Origin: Azolla caroliniana
Taxonomy: Eukaryota > Polypodiophyta
Assembly (NCBI GenBank): GCA_043228905.1
Contig: JBHGNT010000008.1
Location: 13,144,001-13,208,000 of the forward strand
Direction: 5' to 3'
Length of the DNA: 64,000 nucleotides
Shown: positions 10,303-22,215 of the stretch, in pieces
How positions within the stretch are numbered: the stretch's first letter is position 1
Layout of the letters: each line of letters begins with the position of its first letter
Position numbers and translations under genes: made by a program
The notes under the pieces: model-generated
Seen by the model: only the letters and a program-made list of their open reading frames with translations
Told to the model about the DNA's origin: nothing
The model's database searches: none

Positions 10303-11701
10303 AACAGAACAGTTAACAGATGGATCTACAAGGTGAAGTATAATGTCGACGGCTCCGTCAACCACTACAAAGCTCGACTCATAGCGAAAGGATATGCACA
10401 AACACATGGCATGGCGTCAACTATGAAGAAACATTTGCCCCGGTGGCAAAGATGACGACTGTGCGGACCGTAATCGCACTTGCAGCGGCAAAAGGGTGGC
10501 ACCTCCACCAAATGGACGTCAAGAACGCCTTTCTTCAAGGAGAATTAAATGAGGAGGTGTACATGGTACAACCACCCAGCTTCGAATCACGCATTCATCC
10601 AAAAGCCGTATGCCAACTCAAGAAGCCTCTCTACGGTCTCAAGCAAGCACCGCGTGCTTGGCACTCGAAGATTACACAATATCTTCATCAAATCGGCTTT
10701 CGAATGTCGAAATCCGACAACTCCCTCTATGTACGACACGACTTTAGAACCTTAATTGTCATCATCCTATACGTGGATGATCTGGTCATTGGAGGTGAAA
10801 GTCTAGTCGACATCAACAAGGTCAAGTCCCTCCTCTCCGAAAAATTCGAGATGATGGACATGAAGGAGCTCCATTACTTCCTTGGCATCAAAGTAATTCG
10901 GATTCCAACCGGCATTATGATCTCTCAACGACACTACATCCTCAACTTGTTATACAAGTTCGGGACGACTGAGTGCAAATCGATTGCTACACCTCTCGAT
11001 TGAAACCTAAAACTAGATGTTGACTCCAGCACGAACGAGTGCGATCCAACTCAATATCGACAACTGATCGGGAGTCCCATCTCTCTCACGATCACTCGGT
11101 CGGACTCCTCAACCAATTCATGCAATAACCACACAACATTCACTTGGATTGCGCTAAGCGAGTATTACGTTACGTGAGCGACACAATGGATTATGACGTT
11201 CTCTACGCATCAGCCACACCAATACAACTCGAAGGGTACACAGACGCGGACTAGGCAGGCTACAAAGCTGATCGACGATAAACCTCCGGATTTGTCTTCT
11301 CCCTCGGCAGCGGAGCGATTTCATGGAATAGCAAGAAGCAACCTACCGTCGCTCTTTCAAGTAGGGAGGCGGAATACAAGGGCGCAACCGTAGCTGCATG
11401 TGAAGCCATATGGCTCAAGAGGATTTTGAAGGATCTGGGCGTTCCCATCAAGGATCCGACTCCCCTTTACTGCGACAACATGAGCAATATTTATCTGGCT
11501 CGGAACCCGGTGTTCCACGGACGCACGCACTATCACTTCATTCGGGAGCGTGTTCAAGCCGGAGATGTCGACCTTCAACACATCAATACAAATCTTCAAA
11601 CGGTCGACATCTTCACGAAGGCCCTAGGAGCCAACAAGCTTCGGCAATTCATGTCAAACCTTGGATTGACGATCCCTGACTTGCCAAGCTTGAGGGGGAG
11701 T
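10303..11701 (+). pseudogene. copia-2 reverse transcriptase and RNase H
   Basis: RT starts at RTVNRWIYKVKYN. A 5-bp tandem duplication (catggcatggc, about 10407-10417) throws the frame just before the usual YEETFAPV motif. The main RT frame 10443-11003 carries MDVKNAFLQGEL, LKQAPRAW and the catalytic YVDD (ILYVDDLVIGG). Stops follow at 11001-11003 and in RNase H near 11250 and 11279. RNase H retains GYTDAD, ISWNSKKQ, the Glu of EAEY and YCDNMSNI. The frame ends near the leucine-rich PSLRGS before the PPT. Sequence resembles the RT of copia 33092-45978 closely in motif context. Confidence 0.92.
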
Positions 11702-11831
11702 ACAAGCGAGAACCAGATATCGTCCGAACAGGGTACGAGCCGAAGCAAACACCAGAGATCGTCCGAACCAGATACGAGCCGAAGCAGACATCCACTGAAA
11801 GGAACCAACCCGAGTTGAGCTTGAGGGGGCG

Positions 11832-12282
11832 TGTTGAGAATCAAGTTCAACATAGCACAACGTGTGAACACACCTTTTGAGAATCTATGATTACTCAAAG
11901 GTCATACCACTACTCTCTACACATTAACTATGTGTCATTGAATCATATTCTATGACACATAACTAATGATTTACATATTCCCCATGACTATGAGTCTTCA
12001 CATTTCCCAAGAGAGAGAGTGGTTGTTGTAAAGTTAATGAAGAGAGAGGGTGACTCTATATAAAGCACCCTCCTCATACTTCATACTAGGTTGGTTGTCA
12101 CTCCTTCTTATACTACATTTTGTAATTCTTATTCTACTTGTGAAATATACACCTTCTTCTTGAGTATTTTATTTCTCTTGTCTATCTATCTAGTGTTCTC
12201 TCATCTCTCCTCTAATTCCTCTCACACATACACATAACACACATCTCTTCTGCTACACAAGAATCATACCCGATTCTTTACA
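11832..12282 (+). repeat. copia-2 3' LTR (451 bp)
   Basis: Begins TGTTGAGAATC directly after the polypurine tract and ends GATTCTTTACA. A TATA box (ctatataaagc) lies at about 12056-12066. The end motif CTTTACA corresponds to CTTTATA in the related LTRs at 35022 and 45978. Confidence 0.85.
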
Positions 12283-13050
12283 AGAGGCAAGCACACAGCG
12301 AGAGACAGAGCGGTAAGGTGTTGTGATCGGCGGATGAACGGTGGGAGAGAAGGATGGTGCGCGGAGAACAAAAGGGTACACGCCGGGAAGAGAAAACGTG
12401 GCGTCCCGGAGGACATGCGAGGCCAAGAGGGCGTAAGTCGAGGCGAAGCGGTAACAAGAGCCGCGAAGGACACCGACACAGAGGTCGGTACTATGGTACG
12501 CTCTACGGCGAGAGAGCACGACAAGCAAGGGGGAAGCGAGGAGTGCGTAATGGGGTCGCCTAAGGACCGAAGAACAAGTGCGCATTCAGGGAACGATAAC
12601 AGCACATGGGAAGAGCCTACAGAAGGCGAGTGCGGAGTGGAGAGAATCAGCACGTGGAGGTGTCCCGGACGTGGAGACGATTGAACCGACGGAGGGACAT
12701 ACGCAGCACGCAAGGCGTGGAATCCGGGGTACAACTGAAGTGACCGGGGCCCCAATCAAAGGGCATACATGGCGGACTAAGTCGAAGTGGCCAGGACGAC
12801 AATGGCATCCGGGAGGACCGATCAGGGAGGAAGGCGCGAACATCGGATATGGTGGATCGGATGGAGCCGACAGATCGGGGCCGAAAGGAATTGGCAAGGC
12901 GGTCGGGTGCCGGGACGGCGGAGGACCCGGTTGGTCACCGTCGCCAAAATCTCTCACCTTTTACCTCTTGGCACATACCGGTGGATGTGCAATTTGGTGG
13001 GGCGGATGTCGTGAAGATTTCTAGCTACGGTGAGAAAACCAGGAGGGACA
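12283..13050 (+). other. GC-rich unassigned stretch
   Basis: Open frames exist (for example 12578-13024 on plus) but are Gly/Arg/Thr-rich, lack any recognisable domain and have counterparts on the other strand, as expected from base composition. Possibly internal sequence of the element whose LTR-like region follows. I see nothing that I can name. Confidence 0.4.
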
Positions 13051-13062
13051 AATGAAATGGGG

Positions 13063-13688
13063 ATGTGCAACATTGCACATGCACTTGTAAATTTGTGTAA
13101 TAATCTAAGGTGCTAAAGGTGCACCACGAAGTTCATAGAGGCATAAATGTGATGTGCACTTTGTAGAGTACGAGCTGAGTAATTAGCATAGTAGTATGTG
13201 TGGGGAGTGGGAGCTAAGGCCCCATCAATCCCTCCTCCTAGAATGTAAGCAAATATTCCCATTGAATAAAGGGGATATTTAGTCTCTCCTTTTTGTAACG
13301 GCTTTCTCTCCTTATGCTATAAAAGGAGAGGAAGGGGCACCATTGAAGGGGTTGCCTATTTTGAGTGAGAAGAGGTATACCACTTAGGTCGAGGGTTTCT
13401 ATTCGGTTTAGGGTTTCTTTTAGGGTTTCTTCATCTCTTTCTTTACTTATCCGATTAGGGTTTACATTCTACTTATGTTTGAGTCCGGCCCACGCGCCCG
13501 CGGTTGTAATCGCATTGCGGCTTTCATGCCCATAATATACATAACTTCATAAATCTTGTCTCTCTCTACTTTCTCTACCGTGTTAATCTCTTCCACTTTG
13601 CTCATACCCGACTTCCCATCTACTCCCTAGTCCAAGACCCCCCTGGTCCCACCTTATTCTACACGCACGCGCGGAAATACGCGACACC
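13063..13688 (+). repeat. Probable solo or 3' LTR with TATA box
   Basis: A segment starting TGTGCAAC and ending near CGCGACA, with TATAAAAGG at 13318-13326 and a pyrimidine-rich downstream part (gggtttct repeats, tctctctc). A purine-rich run aggaggga precedes it. No partner copy is in the window, so ends and class are inferred only from signal layout. Confidence 0.4.
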
Positions 13689-13774
13689 GTGTTATGCAAA
13701 AAGGAGCTCCATGGTAGAGTGCATGTTGTCCATAAGGATGTAGGTGCATGCTACATGTGGATATGAATCAAAAG

Positions 13775-14265
13775 AGGGGTTCTTAGGGAGCTATATATTG
13801 CAATTTGCTATTTTCCACCTGACTACTCAAAGTTTGCACCTCTAGGTGAATCACCATATTTACCATTATATGATGATATCATAAGATTTGCTACTATAGG
13901 GGACATAATACTATTAGGAGATTTTAATGCATGAACCAAGGATTAACAAACAACTATATTTAACACAAACAAGGCTGTTTATGGAGAAGTTATGGTGGAA
14001 GAGGTTGTTCTAAAGCGACAACCTTAAGATATGAGTGTTATAACTGAATATGGAAAACACTTTCTAGCCTTGGGAAGTGCACATTGATTTGTGATATATA
14101 ATGGCTTGTCACAATGGCCTGGATTAGATGCTTTGACATGTTGGAACTCAAAAGGAGGTGCAAGCACAACCGATTATCTAATGGGATCTCCATCTCTTAT
14201 ACCTAAAATAAAAGAGTTCACTATATCGGGTAGACCTATTGGCTTGGCAGCAGTCACAGGCTAAC
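13775..14265 (+). pseudogene. LINE-type APE endonuclease fragment
   Basis: Read on plus, the frame gives ICYFPPDYSKF, then ILLGDFNA followed by TGA where the family has Arg/W, and later CWNSKGGASTTDYLM. These match the endonuclease/exonuclease/phosphatase fold of non-LTR retrotransposons: GDFN carries a catalytic Asp/Asn, and the ASxxDYxx motif is also conserved. The expected terminal SDH motif is not seen; the sequence loses similarity near 14265. At least four stop codons (13914-13916, 14026, 14082 regions) make it a dead fragment. No reverse transcriptase follows. It overlaps the minus-strand ParB-like frame by up to about 90 bp. Confidence 0.7.
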
Positions 14266-15431
14266 AACTTGGCCTCTTCATGTGTAAGACTGGCATAGAA
14301 TTTGCATTCTTCATACTTGAAGAACGGGGTTAGAGGATATTCTTTTACGAGTTGTCGTTGGGCTTCAGCCGAATGTGATCCTCCAATAACGTAGTAAGTA
14401 TAGTCATAAACTGAACTATACTTGAAATCAGCAATGGTGGGGCATTGGTCAGGATCCACCATTACTAGAAAAGGTACTACTGTGGTGTGCGGATTAATAT
14501 TCATTTTACTCTTAAGGTTTTGCACATGCACAACATGGGGCTCTCGGATTTCCAATGGTCGTCTCCCTATCACAAGATCTACTGGTGGCCTTTGAATCGA
14601 ACTGATAGGCAAATGAAAAAGTTGGCCTTTACATACCCGTTTAGTCTTTGTAATGTTCTCTCTAAAATGATTTTGCTCTGAAGATAAAATGCTTGATGAT
14701 ATTTGGCCTCCTAGAGAAACAACTTCAATTTGTTGTTCCTCCTCCTTCTCCTCCTCCTCTTCCTCCTCTACGAACTCTAGCATCTCTAGTTCATCTTCAT
14801 CAAGTTTCTGTCATTTCTGATACTTCTTATGTTTAGGATTTGACTTCCGAGATTTCTTTGGAGGTGTCTCTGCTTCTCTAACCATCAGCTCCCTAGTAAC
14901 ATAAGTACGGAGAGCAACAATTAGGTTGTTCTTCGTTTGTATGTCCTTCCGCAAAATTTGGGGGTTGCAACACTCAACCACCAAGTTGCCTTCATCAACA
15001 AGAACCTGTCTAGTTCCCCCCAAGATTTCTACATCAAGGATGAGATTAGGCGAGTCACTATCTTCATAGTCAACATTCCAAAGTCTACCATATGTGAAGC
15101 TTTTGCCTAAATCCATTTTTCCTTTTCCTTCAGACTTTGCAAATATTAGGAGTAATACTCCATCTTCCTCGATGTAAACCAAACTCTATTCTAGGTTTAC
15201 GTAGTTTTTTACTTTCAGCTCCACTGGCTTGTTTTCAAGCATTTTGCTAGTATTACCCACAAATGACTTCGACATCCTATCGCCGCCAAACTTGAAAAGC
15301 ATCCTACAGGATTTGTCTTGTAGGAAGCTATCAAAACCTCTTTTCGCAGGAGACCTGATCTTAAGCACAAAGGTCGGGACTTTTTGGCGAGGTTCATTAA
15401 AATAGAATAAATATTTTAGGATTAGCATCAT
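14178..15431 (-). pseudogene. ParB/sulfiredoxin-like domain protein, decayed
   Basis: One reading frame on minus runs from ATG at 15431 to the stop at 14178, broken only by TAG at 15186-15188 and TGA at 14811-14813; sequence on both sides stays in the same phase, about 417 codons. The C-terminal third has a ParB-type pattern: VVHVQNLKSKM, PFLVMVDPDQ, then YYVIGGSHSAEAQRQLVKEY and SLTHEEAKLLA. This GGxHxxxAxxxL core is typical of the ParB/Srx fold (nucleotide or DNA-processing roles in other family members). An acidic Glu run (EEEEEEEKEEEQQ) and a Lys/Arg patch (PPKKSRKSNPKHKK) precede it, which fits a nuclear protein. Could also be a transposon-borne gene. Stops suggest a recent pseudogene; read-through is possible but unproven. 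Confidence 0.65.
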
Positions 15432-15529
15432 AAAGAAACCATATCTTTATTTATTGGCTATGATGAGGTTTATAAACCCCAAAATAGCCCACACATCTGT
15501 GTTTGTTTTTTCAATAGAAAACCTTCCTT

Positions 15530-15723
15530 TTCAACAGGAATTCGATGTATTGCATCGAATTCCTGTTGAAAGCACTAGGTTTTCAACAACAATTTGATGC
15601 ATTACATCAAATTCCCATTGAAGAGGAAAGTATTTAACAGGAATTCGATGTAGTGCAGCAAATTCCCGTTGAATAGTGCTTTCAACGGGAATTCAATGCA
15701 CTGCATCGAATTCCTGTATACTA
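15530..15723. repeat. Array of four GAATTCGATG palindromes
   Basis: The first unit (15530-15570) is a perfect inverted repeat with 18-bp arms (ttcaacaggaattcgatg) and a 5-nt centre. Three diverged units follow at about 15580-15618, 15634-15674 and 15678-15718. The array lies about 100 bp upstream of the minus-strand ParB-like frame. The core resembles the TCGATACAxTGTATCGA palindromes of the foldback element at 24869-28036. Confidence 0.85.
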
Positions 15724-17225
15724 CACTTTGATAATTAGATTAAAACTAATTAATAATAGAAAAGCATCTTTAGGGAATCTTAAGAAACAATTAAAAAAAG
15801 ATACCTGTTCATGGTGCCTGAGTTGCGAGGAGGTGTTCGAGATGGCGAAAAACAAAGAGTTTGAGAATGCTGGTGCTCTTGAGCTCTTGGAATTCTTTAA
15901 CGCGACAATGACAATGAAGATATGACTTTTCTTTTTATGGTAATTATTTTTAAAGAAGGAAAATTTTTAAAAATTATTTTTATAAGTGGCTTATTCTAGT
16001 AAAAATTTTACTATTTTTTCCCTCATTTGATCTAATCTACCCCAATCGAGATGTCCTCAACATCAAGTCAAAATTCCCTATTTTCTGTTAAACCTTTTAC
16101 ATTATCTAATAACTCATTATTCTCAACCGAGGAATACAACCATCAAAACGTTGAAAGGTGCCAACGTCAAGAGTCAAACGGTGATATTGGGCAAAGATCG
16201 AACTTTGTTTTTTCGATCGAGCCTTTGAACTCAAGTGGTATCCCGGGGACTCCACTATACATAAGAAGGTTGTATCACGTGCGTTCATGACATCATTTAT
16301 AAACCCCTTATACGTATGGTTTTTACTATTTTAGTAACCCTTCTGTAGAAAAAAGATTAATAAAAATACCCCTTATTACCAATATATTTTTTTATAACCA
16401 CCCATTTTAAATACCCGTACATATAAAATATACATGCCCACATAGGTTGCAATCCTAGAAGGGATCAATGACCATCTTTACAATTGATGACTCGTAAAAT
16501 TATGAATCGACATTAAACATCATATGCAAATTCCTAGAAATGCTTCATTAAGTGCCACATAGATTGAAAACACAATGTGTAGTACAAAGTAATGTACACA
16601 CAATTAGGAAACATTACCCAAAAACACTACAGGTATAACATATACAAGCCACATATAAGTTTTTGTTTTTAGTTTATTGAGACGTATGAAGAACATTGAG
16701 TGATAAAAAACAATGTAATTTACAATAAAACAATCTTGAACTTAACACATACATCTCAAAGAGCACATATGGAACAATCCAAAATGCATATCAATAATGA
16801 AATTACTAACAAATCAACATTATGTTTGGTTTCATGGATATAGACTCATATAAAGCCATAATATTATTTTTTCTCAAACACATTGATCAAACAAATGGCA
16901 ATCTACTTCATATTTCCATTTGAAATGTAAGACATCATCTATTCACATACTCTTACCCAAATCAAAATGAAATAAAATAAATCATTTTGTTATTGCAATA
17001 TCTACTTTAAAAACTTATTGCAATAAAGGTTACCCTTATAAAGACTGAGTATATAAAAAGAAAACCCTAAGAAGTTCATTTTAGGCTGTAAATTTCATGT
17101 CGTTTCCATCTTCAACATTGGACCTATATCATAAAATGTAACAACAAAAGCAAGAAATCTTAATATACATGGAAGTAAAGAAATCCGAAAATATATTTGG
17201 AATACCGTAGGTTTATATTTGGTTT
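15724..17225. other. AT-rich intergenic region
   Basis: No gene supported. Short frames (15728-15925, 16051-16290 on plus) show no family pattern. The right end is probably the 3' flank of the minus-strand transposase-like gene. Confidence 0.6.
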
Positions 17226-19505
17226 CTACTCTTTTCTCCTTTTCCTGTTAAAATAAAAAGCATAAATATTAAGTTACTTTAATATATATTATATATGTAC
17301 ATGTATGCAAGTATATAATTCAAAACAGCTTATATATACATACCTGGATTTCATTTCCAAAAGAAAATCGTTGAAAACTTTACAATCGCTTTCATCTAAC
17401 AGATAGTTATCACATTTTGCATTATATGTGAGGTTCGTTAATCCAATAATTGACTCAAAGTCAACCGTTTTAATATCTGTCAAATCATATGCAAATAATC
17501 TACTGCCCTTAATCTTCCTATACCAACCAAGTTGTAATTGAACATCTTCAAGCCTATCCATCAAGTTAATTCCTCTCTTATACTCCACAAATTTATTTCC
17601 AATCTTTCTTCGCATCCTTTGTACTCGTCCTAAGTACCAAACAACATTTTTATTTGATATTCTTTTTCTTTTCAGTCTTGTTGAATTAACATCTTCTTTA
17701 GTAAAGAATACAACACAATCTGAACCAATCCCAATTAGGTTCCCATTTCCATTTAGGAAATCATTTGCATTCTCACATGAGTAGAAGACGTCTTCTCTTA
17801 CACATGTGAGTCTATCCTTTGACAATGTTGGATTACCATTTAGATGACTCACAAGTGTCGATGTAAATATAATCTTATCATCCACTTGAACAAATGAAGA
17901 GACTTTAGAGTTCACATTGTTGTCATCCAATATAGCATCCAATTCACGGCGAATTTCACTTATTGCAATCTCATCATCATTCTCCACACATTCATGCATT
18001 GTGAAGTTTTTATTGTGTTCAGCACATTCTTCATCATCTTTCTCTCCATATATATAACTCAAGGATTGTTTTGTCTCAATCCCGGGATAATTCCACCATT
18101 GCCCATTGTGTTTAGGCTTCATATTTAACGACTCACATAAAATTTGGGCTTCTTTTAAACCTTCTTTAACTACAAAAACAAGTTGATCACCATTTGAGAT
18201 ATCAATGTAGTTTTTTAAGTTTGCAAGAGGCTTGTCATGCATGAAATTGAGTTTAGACCATATTGATTCTTGCTTCTTATGAGCTCTTGGAAAAACCAAT
18301 CCATTATCAATGCACTCAAATTTGGCAAGCTTGTTTACATTTCCACTACAATGCAAAACATCTGATATATCAAACGCACGCTCCATACCAATCATTCCCC
18401 CTATTTTACTAAAAAATATCTCAGCTCCATCAGACCCTGTGAGATGCAATGGACATTCTAGTTGTGGATAAAAGTCACGAAACATTTTTATAAGTAAAAC
18501 TACAAAGTGACAAGATATTTGTACATCCAAAAATGTTTCTCGACTAATGAAATTACTTTTTAAGTTATAAATTGGATTATCTAGACTCCATAATCTCCAT
18601 ATTTGAAAGAAGAATGCAACTTTAGATGCAAGTACCACACGCTTGAATAAGCTCTCATGAGGGGATAGAAAAATATCAATATAGTCACCTAATATATGCA
18701 AGTATACATGTGTTCCCAAAACGCCTCTTTCTCTTACTTTGACACCTTCTCCACCTTGGTATAACATCTTTAAACAATTAGTAACATTTCTACTTGCAAT
18801 TCTTTGAGCTCTAGCCCAATTTTGTCTATCTTCTCTTGTAATATCACATTCCCTTAAGCCATGTGCATCAATAGAGAAGTTATTATATACCAAAGACACA
18901 TGATTCAATGTGATCCATACATCCCCAATTACTAATTGTCTTGAGGGATTATCTAGTGCATTCACAAGTTTCTTTCCATTATGGATGAAATCTTGATCAT
19001 GAAGACAACTTACCATATTATTATGCATTTGACCTGTGAAGATCCAACCATCCCAAGGCAATTTATATCTTAAGCATATGCTTGGGGTTAAGTAATCTTG
19101 AAGCATAATCTTTCTTCTCCTACTATCTCCATCAGATGCATGTCCAACAATTGGCCCAATACTTGTGGAGAGGTGTTTTTCCCATAAAGTTTCCACTTCA
19201 TTCCATTGGCATTTTACAAAATCGGCATCAAAGCAATTACATGTACATTGTACAACCAATACTAATCGTGGAAGTTTAGGGTGAAGAAGATTCACAATTA
19301 ACACCCTAGCATAGTGTCCAACCACATAGTCTTTAAAGGAGCTAACAATGGTTTCATAACCAGCATTAGAGTCACCCACCTTTATCATACATGATGAGAC
19401 ACATTGATGATTGGATGACTTCAGCCCACAAAAGCCCAAAAGTAAATCATTTGAGCTATCCCACTTAACATTCCGCTTAATCACAGTCCCATCCTCAACA
19501 ATATG
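17226..19505 (-). CDS. P/THAP-like RNase H-fold transposase-type protein
   Basis: A nearly intact minus-strand gene: main exon about 19505-17344, a GTATGT splice donor right after 17344, an acceptor TTTTAACAG ending at 17245, and a short last exon 17244-17226 giving a basic RKRRKE tail. About 735 residues belong to it. Motif order suggests an RNase H-fold transposase: first Asp in DGTVIK (numbering from the in-frame ATG at 19613, residue 41), SDGDSRRRK (161), a QDFIHNGKKLVNAL motif (207) like the DxxHxxKxxRN of P/THAP transposases, and Glu in TGSDGAEIFFSK (398). Residues 600-740 (VVWYLGRVQRM, GWYRKIKG) look like a BAH/reader-like tail. The first about 37 codons of the open frame are read from TATG microsatellite and are not genuine, so the DNA-binding N-terminus is missing. 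Family placement is by pattern, not by search. Confidence 0.6.
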
Positions 19506-22165
19506 TTTGTGTGTGTGTATGTATGTTCCATAAAACATATATATGTGTCCATATGTGTATGTATATTCTACACGTGTGCATATGTGTGTGTGTTTATGTA
19601 TGTATGTGTGCACATATTGTATTGTATGTATGTGTTATATGTGTAAATGTGTATGTATGTAAGTGTATATATGTGTATATAGGTATGTGTGTATGTATGT
19701 TCCATACAACATATATGTGTGTGTTGTGTGTTATGTTTGTGTGTGTGTATGTATGTTCCATACAACATATATATGTGTCCATATGTGTGTATATTCTACA
19801 CGTGTGTGTGTGTGTGTGTGTGTGTGTTTATGTATGTATGTGTGCACATATTGTATTGTATGTATGTGTTATATGTGTAAATGTTTATGTATGTAAGTGT
19901 ATATATGTGTATATAGGTATGTGTGTATGTATGTTCCATACAACATATATGTGTGTACATGTGTGTATGTATATTCTACACATGTGTGTGTGTGTGTTTA
20001 TGTATGTATTGTTTGTATTCCATGTGTATGTATGTATGTGTGTACATATTGTATTGTATGTATGTGTTATATGTGTAAATGTGTTTGTATGTGTATATAG
20101 GTATGTGTGTATATATGTACATATTGTATTGTAATGTATTAATTTCGTTTATTGTATGTATGACCCGTGTGTGTGTGTGTGTGTGTGTGTGTGTTTATGT
20201 ATGTATGTATGTATGTATGTATGTACGTGTGTGTGTGTGGCTAAGAATTTATGTGTTGGTTTATGTTTGTACTTATGTGTACCTGTAAAATATTTGTAGA
20301 GTAGTTGTGGCAGCCCCAACAGAGAATAATGGTGAGCAAAAGTGGCACGACAAGGCGAGCGGCGGCGGTGGCAAAACGAGGACAAAAAGAAGGGGAGAAG
20401 AAGCAATCACAAAAATGAGCAGAGAAGAGGAGGGAGCAAAGGAGGAGGCGGCAAATATCTAAATAAAAAAACATGAATGTTTGAATGTATGTTTAGTATG
20501 AATGTATGTTATGTATGTATGCGCACATAATGTATGCATGCATGCATGAATGAATATATATATATATATATAATGTATGCATAAAATATGTATGCTTCAA
20601 TGAATAAACATGAATGAATGAATATATGAATGTACATATGTAATATGTAATGTATGTATATTTGTATGTGTGTGTGTGTGTGTGGATATTTGATTGTAAT
20701 ATGTATGTATGTGTATGTACATGTAGCAATGTATAAAAGATTGTATGTATGTGTATGCATATATGCATATGCAAATGTACATGATTCAATGTGTATGGAT
20801 GTGTGATTGTAATATGTGCATAATATCTATGTATATATATGTGTATGTATATGTAGCAATGTATAAATGAATATATGTATGTCCATGTACGAATCTACAT
20901 ATGTGTATGCATATATCCATATGTAATGTGTGTGTATGTATAGAAGACTATATGTAGGTGTGTATATATATATATGTATGTGTGTATATATCTAATATAT
21001 GTATGTATGTATGTATGTATGTGTATGTACATGTAGCAATGTATAAAAGACTATATGTATGTCCATGTACGAATGTATATATGTGTATGCATATATGCAT
21101 ATGTCATGTATGTATGTGTATGCATATATGCATATGCAAATGTACATGATTCAATGTGTATTGATGTGTGATTGTAATATATGCATAATATCTATGTAGA
21201 TATCTGATGTATATATGTGTATGTATGTGTAGCAATGTATAAATGAAGATATGTATGTCCATATACGAATGTACATATGTGTATGCATATATCCATATCT
21301 AAATGTATGTATGTATACATACATATATGTATGTATGTGTATGCATATATCCATATGACAATGTACATGATTCAATGTGTATGGATGTGTGATTGTAATA
21401 TTTATGTATATATCTAATTTATGTATATGTAGACAGTAGCAATATATAAATGAGTATAGGTATGTCCATGTATGAATGTACATACGTGTATGCATATATA
21501 TGACAATGTACATGATTCAATGTATATGAATGTGATTGTAATATATGCATATGCAATGTATGTATGCACACACATGAATGTACATGTATGCATGTACATA
21601 TGTATATATATGTAATATGCAATGCATGTATGTTTGTATGTGTAATAGTGTACTATGCATACATGAGTGTGTTCATAATATTTATGTATGTGTAAGTATA
21701 CATGTATGTATTGTAGTTTGTGATGAAATGTATGTATGTATGTGTATGCATGCATGTAATGTATGTATATATGTGTATGGATGTATGTTTGTAAAACTTT
21801 TAACATTGTAGGCATATGTACATATATATATGGTGATATGTGGAATATGTATATACATATGTAATGTATGTATGTGTATGCATATATATGTATATGTCAA
21901 TATACATGATTTAATGAGTATGAATATGTTTGTAATATGTGCATATATATCTAATGTATGTACGTATGTGTGTGTATGTGGTCATATATATGTAAATGTA
22001 TGAATGTATGTACGTGTATATATGTAATGTATTTATGCATCTATATTTTTGGGATATTTTCATGTTTAGTACATATGTATATGGCTCGTATATGGATGTA
22101 TGTTTGTAATATGTACGTAATATGCATGTATATATCCAATGTATGTGTAAGTATACATATATCTA

Positions 22166-22215
<50 letters not shown>

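Larger units (their letters stand above)
10235..12282 (+). mobile_element. 5'-truncated Ty1/copia element (copia-2)
   Basis: Contains RT from about 10305, RNase H, polypurine tract ttgagggggcg (11821-11831) and a 3' LTR (11832-12282). The 5' LTR, gag, protease and integrase are absent, so no target duplication can be read. The PPT and LTR start (TGTTGAGAATCAA) match the element at 33092-45978, so both belong to one lineage. Confidence 0.9.

Noticed and set aside
12334-13024. Overlapping Gly/Arg-rich frames on plus and Pro/Ser/Leu-rich frames on minus
   Set aside because: GC-rich DNA open on both strands; no domain, no start context, no homologous motif.
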